Shown: positions 26,880-34,229 of the stretch, piece by piece
Position numbering within the stretch: the first letter of the stretch is position 1
Layout of the letters: every line of letters begins with the position of its first letter
NCBI GenBank assembly: GCA_029244805.1
Contig: JAQWQH010000104.1
Coordinates: 1-47,602, forward strand
Source: Flavobacteriales bacterium
GTDB taxonomy: Bacteria; Bacteroidota; Bacteroidia; Flavobacteriales_D; Parvicellaceae
Reading direction: 5' to 3'
Length of the DNA: 47,602 bases
Notes under the pieces: generated by a model
The model's input: only the letters and a program-made list of their open reading frames with translations
Told to the model about the DNA's origin: nothing
Databases searched by the model: none
Program-made: the position numbers and the translations under genes

Positions 26880-27626
26880 ATGGAGTTTTTAGGGTTAAGA
26901 AATAAAAAAATATTAGTAACCGGAGCTTCCTCTGGCATAGGAAAAGAGACATGTCAACTTTTGTCAAGCATTGGAGCTGATATTTATATTACGGGACGCA
27001 ATATGGAAAGGTTGGAAGAATTGAGGGATAACTGTAAAAATGTTAAGCAACTAATAGCCGCCGATTTAACAGATGATGATTCTATAGAAAGCCTAGTGGA
27101 TAGTATTCCTATGTTGGACGGTGTTGTAAATTGCGCGGGAATAATATTTCCTTTTCCAGTTAAATTTATTGGGGAGAAGCATATCTCTAGTGTATTTAGA
27201 ATTAATTTTAATTCGCAGGTCATCTTAAATTCAATGTTGTTTAGAAAAAAGAAAATACAAAAAAGTGCCTCTATTGTTTTTGTGTCTTCCGTGTCTAGTC
27301 AGTTCCCATACGAAGGAGGGGCCTTATATACAAGTTCAAAAGCAGCAATCGAAGCATATTCAAGAGCTACTGCATTGGAATATGCTAAGTATTCAATTCG
27401 GTCAAATGTGGTGTCTCCAGGTTTGGTGAAAACAAAAATATTTGAGAAGACAATGGAGGCCTCTAGTAAAGAAGAATTAGAAAACTATGAGAAAAACTAT
27501 CCATTAGGATACGGTGACCCTATAGATGTAGCTAATTCAATAGTTTTTTTATTATCAGCTAGATCAAGGTGGATAACAGGGCAAAATATAATATTAGATG
27601 GAGGATTAACATTAGGAAGTAAATGA
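26880..27626 (+). CDS. Short-chain dehydrogenase/reductase, probable 3-oxoacyl-ACP reductase
   Basis: From the ATG at 26880, one base after the previous stop, the protein has 248 residues. The cofactor motif TGASSGIG is at 14-21, NCAG at 84-87, and the catalytic Ser137, Tyr150 and Lys154 (YTSSK) are present. RSNVVSPGLVKT and WITGQNIILDGG near the end are typical of FabG-like enzymes. In this setting it would reduce the beta-keto group made by the KASIII enzymes to a 3-hydroxyacyl-ACP. A sugar-nucleotide dehydrogenase role is a less likely alternative. The gene overlaps the following GT2 gene by four bases (ATGA). Confidence 0.85.
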   Translation: MEFLGLRNKKILVTGASSGIGKETCQLLSSIGADIYITGRNMERLEELRDNCKNVKQLIAADLTDDDSIESLVDSIPMLDGVVNCAGIIFPFPVKFIGEKHISSVFRINFNSQVILNSMLFRKKKIQKSASIVFVSSVSSQFPYEGGALYTSSKAAIEAYSRATALEYAKYSIRSNVVSPGLVKTKIFEKTMEASSKEELENYEKNYPLGYGDPIDVANSIVFLLSARSRWITGQNIILDGGLTLGSK

Positions 27627-28558
27627 GTCAAGATAAATTAGATATTTCAGTGGTTATTCCGGTCTTTAATGCGGAAAAGTCACTTGTAGAGTTGAATCAT
27701 CAGTTGATTAGTTTCTTGAATGGAAAAAACATATTATTTGAGATAATTTATGTTGATGATCATTCGTCTGATAGCTCATGGGAAATTCTTCAAGATTTGC
27801 AGCTTAACAATACAGGCATTGTTAAGGTTATTCGCTTAGTAAAAAATGTTGGGCAACATGAGTCACTTATGTGTGGGCTGAATTTTTCAAAAGGTAAAAG
27901 TATTATTACCATGGATGATGATTTGGAGCATTCACCTGCGGATATAGAAATTTTATTGGAGGCTAAAAAAACCACCGGTTCTAATATTTTATATGGGATG
28001 TATCCAATCGACAAGTCACAAAGAGTTAGAAGGATGTTAAAGCGTTTCTATCGTTTTCTCTCAAAATCGGAAGGAATTAATAAGGCAAAAGGTTCTAGCT
28101 TCCGCTTATTAGATACCTCTATTGTCAGTAATATTAAAAAGCATGAATACAGCTTTATTTGGTTAGATGAAATGTTTTTATGGTATAACCCAAGCCCCGA
28201 GTTTGTCCAATTGGACAGGGTTGAAAATTCCTCGAATAAAGCTTCGCGGTATAGCTTGTTCAAGTTGATTGGATTAACTTTTAATGTAATGCTCTACACC
28301 ACAACTATTCCTCTTAGGTTATTTATTTATGTTGGATTTAGCTTGTCTGTTGTTAATTTTCTCATTGGAACATTTTATATTATCAAAAAGCTAGTTCTTG
28401 GTACTCAACAACTTGGATATACCTCATTGATAGTTTCTATTTTATTTACCTCAGGAATTATGTTGATAGGTGTAGGTATAATAGGTATTTATTTATCTCG
28501 TCTTTATAGCTTAATGAATAAAGAGCCGCGCTACACAATTGAAGAAAAAAAATGCTGA
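27623..28558 (+). CDS. GT2 glycosyltransferase, polyprenyl-phosphate type (ArnC/GtrB-like)
   Basis: The 311-residue enzyme begins with ISVVIPVFNAEKSL and YVDDHSSDSSWEIL, typical of GT-A fold family 2. The metal-binding acidic motif DDD is at 98-100 (MDDDLEHSP), and the segment GQHESLMCGLN matches the ArnC/DPM group. Two C-terminal membrane segments (LFIYVGFSLSVVNFLIG and ILFTSGIMLIGVGIIGIYL) anchor it as in GtrB/ArnC. Such enzymes load a sugar onto undecaprenyl phosphate on the cytoplasmic side. It overlaps genes on both sides, so it belongs to the acyl operon, which suggests that the sugar carries the acyl group made upstream. Confidence 0.85.
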   Translation: MSQDKLDISVVIPVFNAEKSLVELNHQLISFLNGKNILFEIIYVDDHSSDSSWEILQDLQLNNTGIVKVIRLVKNVGQHESLMCGLNFSKGKSIITMDDDLEHSPADIEILLEAKKTTGSNILYGMYPIDKSQRVRRMLKRFYRFLSKSEGINKAKGSSFRLLDTSIVSNIKKHEYSFIWLDEMFLWYNPSPEFVQLDRVENSSNKASRYSLFKLIGLTFNVMLYTTTIPLRLFIYVGFSLSVVNFLIGTFYIIKKLVLGTQQLGYTSLIVSILFTSGIMLIGVGIIGIYLSRLYSLMNKEPRYTIEEKKC

Positions 28559-29163
28559 CTCTCTATCAATATGGTGTAACCTTAAAGAGGCTCGAGATTA
28601 ACGATATAGAGGAAGTTAGGAGTTGGAGGAATTTTCATTATATCCAGAACAAAATGCAGTTTACAGAAGATATTTCTTCTGAAATGCAATTGATTTGGTT
28701 TAATTCTATAAATAACAAACTCAATTATTACTTTATAATAATTGATCAAAATGGTAAAAGGGTAGGGTTAATAAACTCCAAAAATGTTGATTTAAAAAAT
28801 AAAAATGGAGAAGGGGGAATTTTTATAAGTGATAGGGCTGTTTGGAATACTATTACTCCGGCGGTTGCTAGTGTTATATTACTGAATTTTTCTTTATGTT
28901 GCTTACAGTCATTTGATCGGTCCTTGATAACAATAATAAAGTCGAATACCTCAGCAATTAATTATAATAATAAGTTGGGATACTCTGTAGTTGATGAAGA
29001 TGATTTTGCAGTTAGGATGGAACTTACAAAAGAATCCTATGTGCATAGTGCAAAAACGTATTTAAAAGCACTAGATAAACTTTACCCTAATGATAAAGAA
29101 TTAATAATTTCAGGGTCAGTTTCGGATATCAATATTCAAGAAATAAACGACCTTTTAAAATAA
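28552..29163 (+). CDS. GNAT family N-acyltransferase (RimJ/RimL-like)
   Basis: The 203-residue protein begins with YGVTLKRLEINDIEEVRSWRN, the start of many GNAT proteins of the RimJ/RimL and sugar N-acetyltransferase type. The second half has SNTSAINYNNKLGYSVVDEDD, corresponding to the acyl-CoA-binding end of the fold. The C-terminal about 40 residues extend beyond the usual domain. It overlaps the GT2 gene by seven bases and closes the operon. A likely role is transfer of an acyl group, perhaps from the dedicated ACP, to an amino sugar; that link is inference. Confidence 0.7.
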   Translation: MLTLYQYGVTLKRLEINDIEEVRSWRNFHYIQNKMQFTEDISSEMQLIWFNSINNKLNYYFIIIDQNGKRVGLINSKNVDLKNKNGEGGIFISDRAVWNTITPAVASVILLNFSLCCLQSFDRSLITIIKSNTSAINYNNKLGYSVVDEDDFAVRMELTKESYVHSAKTYLKALDKLYPNDKELIISGSVSDINIQEINDLLK

Positions 29164-29168
29164 AGGTT

Positions 29169-29855
29169 CTACTGATTTAAACTTTCTTCTGGAAATATTC
29201 CTTTTTCCAGCCATTTCAACCAAGTTTTTTTGTCAGCAATATTTAATAGAAAAGGATCATCTATGTTTTCTATTTTATAGCGATTAATTTGTTCAGCATT
29301 ATATTTTCCTTCTGGATTGGCAACGTCGATCATTAAAACGATTCGTCTTTTATCTGAAAGGTTCCATGCTTCATGCATTTTTGAGTCATCAAATGTCATT
29401 ACCTCACCCTCTGTCCAGGAAGTTTCTTCATCCTCTACTTTTATTTTACAAAGATTTTGTGAGGGTATTTCCAGAGCTAAATGACTTCGTAAGACCATTC
29501 TAGAGTATCCCGAATGCGGTTCTACTATGGTTTTTGGACTAAGAACAGAAAATTGAGCAGTTACTAAATCCGGAATTTTTTGTAATAAAGCATATGTTTT
29601 TGGGCAGTTTAAACAGTGGTTTATTTGTTTGATTCCAAAAAAATAGAATTCATAAGTTTTCCAAGCTTCTTTGTTCTTTGAGTTGACGTAATGTGGGTGA
29701 GCCAAAAACCATCTATTTTTATAGGTTAAAACATCCGATTGGTCCAAAGCCAATTGCATTTCTGCTTTTATATCTTTCCAGTTATCTTCCAGCAAAGAGG
29801 ACCAAGAAAATTTATTCCGCATAAAATAAGAAGTTTCGCTATTGGTTGATTGCAT
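29169..29855 (-). CDS. Aspartyl/asparaginyl beta-hydroxylase-like dioxygenase 1
   Basis: The 228-residue protein matches the AspH/LpxO family (2-oxoglutarate and Fe(II) dependent). The family's two-His iron site is present: H114-S-G116 (PHSGYSRM) and H161 (DDSKMHEAWN), with R171 (RRIVLMIDV) as the 2-oxoglutarate ligand. As in AspH, Gly replaces the usual iron-binding carboxylate. The family hydroxylates Asp/Asn side chains or, as in LpxO, acyl chains of lipid A. There is no signal peptide or membrane anchor, so it is cytoplasmic. It converges on the GNAT gene with a five-base gap and is divergent from the two paralogues that follow. Confidence 0.82.
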   Translation of the reverse strand: MQSTNSETSYFMRNKFSWSSLLEDNWKDIKAEMQLALDQSDVLTYKNRWFLAHPHYVNSKNKEAWKTYEFYFFGIKQINHCLNCPKTYALLQKIPDLVTAQFSVLSPKTIVEPHSGYSRMVLRSHLALEIPSQNLCKIKVEDEETSWTEGEVMTFDDSKMHEAWNLSDKRRIVLMIDVANPEGKYNAEQINRYKIENIDDPFLLNIADKKTWLKWLEKGIFPEESLNQ

Positions 29856-29940
29856 CAGAGTGTTATTTAGTTTAAGGAGTTTTTAGCAAAATGCTTTAAA
29901 GCAGCTAAGAAACATATTCCCATTATAGTTCAAATTTAGT

Positions 29941-29948
29941 TAACTTTG
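29941..29948 (+). promoter_or_regulatory. Predicted -7 element (TAACTTTG) for the paired hydroxylase genes
   Basis: This exact TAnnTTTG match lies 16 bases upstream of the TTG start at 29965. The leader would be about a dozen bases. Confidence 0.5.
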
Positions 29949-29964
29949 AATTAAATAACTTGAT

Positions 29965-30726
29965 TTGGAACAGAAAGCTAAAATGTGGTTTGCGTATTTC
30001 ACTTCTTCCAGTTATCAGGATGAAGAGAATTTTATTCCCTCGGAAAGACTGGGTTGGAGTTTGCAAATACTTTCAAAGGCAAACGAGATTTGTGCCGAAG
30101 TAGAAACGCTTTTGGCTAGTAAGGGTTTTACGCCAAAAGGGTATTTTATTGAAGGGCTATCAAAGGATAATGGGTGGCAAACCTATAGTCTTAAGACTTG
30201 GGGTGTAGAGGTGAAAAAAGCACTGAAAACCATGCCAATTCTTAATAATATAATAAAGAGAAATTCAAATATTGTTTCAGTATCAATAAATGTACTTAAT
30301 CCAGATGGCGAAATTAAAGGGCATTATGGTGATTCGAATACTTTTCACCGAAGTCATTTTGGTGTCCAAATTCCCGAAGGATTGCCTAATTGTGGCTTCA
30401 AGGTTAATGACGAATCTAAGGCATGGGAACTAGGAAAGTTACTCACTTTTTCGGATAGCAACTATCATTCAGCCTGGAATTATTCTACTGAAAAACGCGT
30501 AATTGTGGTTTTTGATGTTATAAAAAGCCAATATGAGTCGCGTCGAAGATATATTTGTTTTAGAGTTAGGTCCTTTCTGATATTGCAATTATTCTTTGAA
30601 AAGTCCCATACAATAAGAAAATTACCCAAATGGATCCATAAAATAATGGGAGCTTTTATAGCATCAATATTGTTTTGTATTTATCCATTACAAAAAATTA
30701 CAGGTACCATAAAAAAACACAATTGA
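29965..30726 (+). CDS. Aspartyl/asparaginyl beta-hydroxylase-like dioxygenase 2
   Basis: From TTG at 29965 the protein has 253 residues; an ATG at 29983 is an alternative. The iron and cosubstrate residues are H120-Y-G122 (KGHYGDSN), H168 (SNYHSAWN) and R178 (EKRVIVVFDV). The C-terminal about 60 residues (SFLILQLFFEKSHTIRKL, then a hydrophobic segment FIASILFCIYPL) extend past the catalytic domain and may attach the enzyme to the membrane, unlike the product of the opposite-strand gene. It is a tandem duplicate of the next gene, and the stop and next start overlap as TTGA. The substrate may be an acyl chain, a peptide or a small molecule. Confidence 0.8.
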   Translation: MEQKAKMWFAYFTSSSYQDEENFIPSERLGWSLQILSKANEICAEVETLLASKGFTPKGYFIEGLSKDNGWQTYSLKTWGVEVKKALKTMPILNNIIKRNSNIVSVSINVLNPDGEIKGHYGDSNTFHRSHFGVQIPEGLPNCGFKVNDESKAWELGKLLTFSDSNYHSAWNYSTEKRVIVVFDVIKSQYESRRRYICFRVRSFLILQLFFEKSHTIRKLPKWIHKIMGAFIASILFCIYPLQKITGTIKKHN

Positions 30727-31481
30727 AAAAACAAGAGGTTAAAATATGGCATTCGTTTGCGGAGAAGGGCGAGTATCAAGGTGCGGATCCTTCATATTTT
30801 GATATTTCCTCGTTTGATTGGTATTCTATTTTAAAGAATAGCACTGATGTTTTTAAAAAGGAAGTGTTGGAGGCCCAGGGAGAAATATTTATTCCTTATT
30901 ACAATCGTACGTTTTCAAATACCCCGGAAAGTTGGAAGATTATACCGTTGTTCAGTTGGTTAAAACGTTTTGATACCAATTTAGCAAAAATGCCAAAATC
31001 TAAAAACATACTAAGTCAAATTCCTTTTTTAGTATCTGCTGCTTACAGTCGGTTGGATAATTCCTCCTTAATAAAGGAGCACATAGGAGATTCCAATGCA
31101 ATTTACAGGGTGCATATCCCTTTAGTTATTCCTGCTGGGCTGCCAGAATGTGGAATTGAGGTGCGTAAAGAAAGGAGAGAGTGGGTGGTTGGGGTGCCCT
31201 TTGCCTTTTGTGATGCTCATAAACATAGTGCATGGAATAAAACAAGCGAAAAAAGAATAGTGTTGCTTCTTGATATTATTAGGCCAGAATTCGCGTCCAA
31301 AACAAAGTGGATTTGCGCTCAAATGAGGTCTTCCTTGATGCTTCAGTTTCTTTTTCAAAAAACAGAGTTAATTCACAAATTACCTCGATTTATGAGAGTT
31401 TTACTGATGAATTTTGGCGCAGGGATAATTTATCCTTTTCTCTTGAGTCAGCGAACAAAAACAGGTAAGTATTTGAGTTAG
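30723..31481 (+). CDS. Aspartyl/asparaginyl beta-hydroxylase-like dioxygenase 3
   Basis: I chose the TTG at 30723, which overlaps the preceding TGA, over an open frame reaching back to 30675 inside the previous gene. With this start the protein has 252 residues, and its active-site residues fall at H120-I-G122 (EHIGDSN), H168 (HKHSAWN) and R178 (EKRIVLLLDI), the same numbers as in the preceding paralogue. The C-terminus (SLMLQFLFQKTELIHKL, then LLMNFGAGIIYPFLL) again ends in a hydrophobic segment. The stop overlaps by four bases the stop of the sulfotransferase gene on the other strand. Confidence 0.8.
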   Translation: MKKQEVKIWHSFAEKGEYQGADPSYFDISSFDWYSILKNSTDVFKKEVLEAQGEIFIPYYNRTFSNTPESWKIIPLFSWLKRFDTNLAKMPKSKNILSQIPFLVSAAYSRLDNSSLIKEHIGDSNAIYRVHIPLVIPAGLPECGIEVRKERREWVVGVPFAFCDAHKHSAWNKTSEKRIVLLLDIIRPEFASKTKWICAQMRSSLMLQFLFQKTELIHKLPRFMRVLLMNFGAGIIYPFLLSQRTKTGKYLS

Positions 31482-32503
31482 TATTTTCTATTTTTAAAAA
31501 TTTTTATTTTCATTTTTAGCGGTAGTTTATAGTAGATTATATTTTGTACAAATAGATAGGAATAATAGAATAATCGAAAAGGTATACTTAGCCCTTGTAT
31601 AAGTAGCTTGTGGGATAAATTGTATTCTTTTTCCTGAGAGTGGCCAAGTTTTAGAGAGGTGTTTCGGCAAATAACGTCACATATCAAAATCTCTCTTTTT
31701 CTTAAATGTTGGCTCCAAACATTAATCCGCTCCGTAGAAATGGGTTTCTCAAGGTTACTGTGCATCGATTGCACCTTTGTTTTTTGTCCTTCTGTTAGTG
31801 ATGAATCCTGAATTTTCTTCTCTAGATTAACTTTGGTGTAATAATTCAATACTTCCTCCTCATATTCAAGACCAATAAACTGAAACATGTCCTTTAGTTT
31901 GGCGGTTGGATTTTCTACCAGGCTTTCATAGCGAACATGGAAAATATTCTTTTTCGAAATCATTTTTAAAATCCGCTTATTGTAATGATTCCATGAGAGA
32001 GCCAAGATAAAAACAGAAACTCTTTTACTAGATGAGAATTTTTTTCTAGAAGAAATATTGTCGCGATAATTTCTCGAAATCGCTAAGAATTTTGCATTTG
32101 AGCATGTTTTCTCAAGTTGTTTTAAATGTAAGGTATATTCGGGGTTTTTATCAAAAATTAGTTGAACATTCTTTTCTTCAATTTTAATGGAAGAACTTAA
32201 ATAGATCTGTCGGATAATATCTTCCTTCGTGAAAGACTCTTGTTTTAAGTCAATAGATCCTTTCCAGACACTCATAGTAGTATTTGTGTTAAGGCCTAGA
32301 GAGGTGTTTATTAGGTCAATGTCTTTTCCTGAGAATGTTGTTTTTTTATTTAAATATGAAGCTATAAAAAGTAAAAAGTTGTTTTCAGGACTAGCGTATA
32401 TTTTAGAATGTGAATTTAGAATGCTTGTTAACAAGGAGGTACCTGATCTTCCCATTCCAATAATGAAATTAAAAGAGGGGTTAAAATTTGTGCTTTTGTT
32501 CAA
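31478..32503 (-). CDS. PAPS-dependent sulfotransferase 1
   Basis: The 341-residue protein opens with the 5'-phosphosulfate-binding loop GMGRSGTS at 16-23 (FIIGMGRSGTSLLTSILNSH). The 3'-phosphate-binding segment FLAISRNYRDNISSRKKF and the later VRYESLVENPTAKLKDMFQFIG are typical of the bacterial sulfotransferase family, which transfers sulfate from PAPS to hydroxyl groups of sugars, lipids or proteins. The C-terminal 45 residues (LIQGLSIPFRLFYYSYLFVQ) may be a peripheral membrane helix. It lies 12 bases downstream of a second sulfotransferase gene with the same layout. Confidence 0.85.
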   Translation of the reverse strand: MNKSTNFNPSFNFIIGMGRSGTSLLTSILNSHSKIYASPENNFLLFIASYLNKKTTFSGKDIDLINTSLGLNTNTTMSVWKGSIDLKQESFTKEDIIRQIYLSSSIKIEEKNVQLIFDKNPEYTLHLKQLEKTCSNAKFLAISRNYRDNISSRKKFSSSKRVSVFILALSWNHYNKRILKMISKKNIFHVRYESLVENPTAKLKDMFQFIGLEYEEEVLNYYTKVNLEKKIQDSSLTEGQKTKVQSMHSNLEKPISTERINVWSQHLRKREILICDVICRNTSLKLGHSQEKEYNLSHKLLIQGLSIPFRLFYYSYLFVQNIIYYKLPLKMKIKIFKNRKY

Positions 32504-32515
32504 AATTAAAAAATG

Positions 32516-33565
32516 TTAAGTTATTTTTGAAACAATATTCTTGAGTCTTTTCAATTTAATCGCGTAAGGCAATTTAAATAATATTTTTTGTTTAGTGATA
32601 GATAACCTGCCTTTTATATATGATCGAGAGCATTTGAATATAATCGGTTTGTTAAATGGTTTGAATTTTTTATAACCAAAATTGTTTCCAAACCGGGAGC
32701 AGATAATATCACAGTTTTTGATTTCTTCTTCGCTTAATGCAGTTTTCCATTTGTCTATGCGAGATGTGTAAATTGGGCTGTTGACTGATTTGATTTTTGT
32801 TTCAAGAATTTTAATTTGAACAGGACTAAGGTGCTTGTATTTTTCTGTCAAATTGTTTTTTTGTTGTTCTTCTCTTGTGGAAAGGAGCTCCTTTGAATAT
32901 GGAATACTTAGAAATGAGAATATTTTCTTGACTGTTTTGTCTTGATTGGTCACCAGGTCCTCGTACTTGATAAATAGAACTTTATTCGGGTTTTTAGATT
33001 TGAACTTTAACAAAGACTGATTGAATTTTAGCCAACGGATAGCGTTGTAGACTGTCTCAGGAGTTCTCCAGTGTGTTTTTTCCTTTCTAGAAAGAATATT
33101 TGCTCTATAATCCCTTATCATTACTATGGCTTTAGAGTTTTCATTTAATTGAAGCAATTGCTCTCCAAAAAGACTATTTCCAGGGTTTTTTTCTACAATA
33201 TGCCGAATTTCCTGCTTATCATGATTTGGAAACTTAAATTGTAAGTGAATTAAGTTGATTAGATCGTCAAATGTTATTTCTAATGGGTACTTAATTGATT
33301 TGAAGTAAGAATATTCGAATCTCCAATTTATAAAAGGGGATAATTTTTCGTTTGTAGCTATATAGTCTAGTATTGCTGTAATATCTTTTTCAGTATATAC
33401 CGTTTTGTTTTTGAAGCTAGAAAAAAAAAACTGAGTAAAAACACTTTCTGGTGTTGCTAAGACATTTTTATGCCGATTAAAAATATTGACCAAGAGTGTT
33501 GTTCCAGATCTTCCAATACCGAGTATGTAGTGTCTTGTTATAGGTTGTTTATTTTGATTCGTCAT
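32516..33565 (-). CDS. PAPS-dependent sulfotransferase 2
   Basis: The 349-residue protein has the PAPS loop GIGRSGTT at 16-23 and the 3'-phosphate segment AIVMIRDYRANILSRKEK, then IKYEDLVTNQDKTVKKIFSFLSI. It is a paralogue of the next gene, with which it forms an operon, yet the two are well diverged and probably have different acceptors. The C-terminus is strongly basic (KFKPFNKPIIFKCSRSYIKGR). A near-consensus TAAACTTG at 33592-33585 may be its promoter. PAPS must be made by genes elsewhere; no cysDN or cysC is in the window. Confidence 0.85.
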   Translation of the reverse strand: MTNQNKQPITRHYILGIGRSGTTLLVNIFNRHKNVLATPESVFTQFFFSSFKNKTVYTEKDITAILDYIATNEKLSPFINWRFEYSYFKSIKYPLEITFDDLINLIHLQFKFPNHDKQEIRHIVEKNPGNSLFGEQLLQLNENSKAIVMIRDYRANILSRKEKTHWRTPETVYNAIRWLKFNQSLLKFKSKNPNKVLFIKYEDLVTNQDKTVKKIFSFLSIPYSKELLSTREEQQKNNLTEKYKHLSPVQIKILETKIKSVNSPIYTSRIDKWKTALSEEEIKNCDIICSRFGNNFGYKKFKPFNKPIIFKCSRSYIKGRLSITKQKILFKLPYAIKLKRLKNIVSKIT

Positions 33566-33824
33566 TTAGTTTTATCCTATTACACAAGTTTACGTATTAT
33601 TATTTTATTTGTAATCGAAAAGTCTAGGTTAGATTGCGTTATTGGTGATAAAACCTATTTTTATTTGTGTGATTTTAAGTGTATTCAATTTACCGTTCAT
33701 AAAGTTTTTACAAATTTAATTCAAAAGGGCAACCTATTTTACACTTCCTTCGTCTAAATTGCGATATTTACAATCCAAATGAGGATTATTTACGTTAAAA
33801 TTCATTCTTGACAATATAAATAAC

Positions 33825-34190
33825 ATGAAAAAACCTATATTATTTTGCCTGTTTTTGGCTAGCTTTTCGATTACTCAAAATGTTAGTGCTCAGAAAATTG
33901 AAACTTTAGAATCTCCAGAATATAAGAGGGAAAGACCTGTCAGGGTTGAAGCGCTGCCGCAGTATATTCCCTTGTATGTTATTTCCGATAAAGAGTTGCC
34001 TACGTATTTTGTTTCTGGAGAAATTCCTGAATCATTTCCGAAATACGATCCGAATATAAAAAAAGCAGCAAATAAAAAAATTGCGATGGAATGGTGTATT
34101 GTTCCATCAAATCGAGTTTTGCTTACAGAAGATGCAAAAGTTCGGGTTGATGCAAAGCTGGAAAAACTAAAAGCTAAATCAAACAAATAA
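33825..34190 (+). CDS. Small exported protein of unknown function
   Basis: The 121-residue product has a good signal peptide (PILFCLFLASFSITQNVSA, cut near SAQ). The mature part is charged, with Pro-rich stretches (PVRVEALPQYIPLYVISDKELP) and a Lys-rich C-terminus. It has a single Cys (AMEWCIVPS). I do not recognise the family. It lies 39 bases upstream of the giant T9SS cargo gene in the same direction and may be cotranscribed with it. The preceding gap, 33566-33824, shows no other gene and no clear plus-strand promoter. Confidence 0.6.
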   Translation: MKKPILFCLFLASFSITQNVSAQKIETLESPEYKRERPVRVEALPQYIPLYVISDKELPTYFVSGEIPESFPKYDPNIKKAANKKIAMEWCIVPSNRVLLTEDAKVRVDAKLEKLKAKSNK

Positions 34191-34229
34191 TTATTTACCC
34201 CCTCCTTTCTAATAATATTATTTTATAGT

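Noticed and set aside
30675-30722. Longer N-terminus of the third hydroxylase, beginning inside the previous gene
   Set aside because: The extra 16 residues overlap the end of the previous coding sequence, and the TTG at 30723 gives active-site numbering equal to the paralogue.
19452-33565. Mobile island with integrase or transposase
   Set aside because: No integrase, transposase, tRNA target site or flanking direct repeats are visible, although the gene content is accessory.
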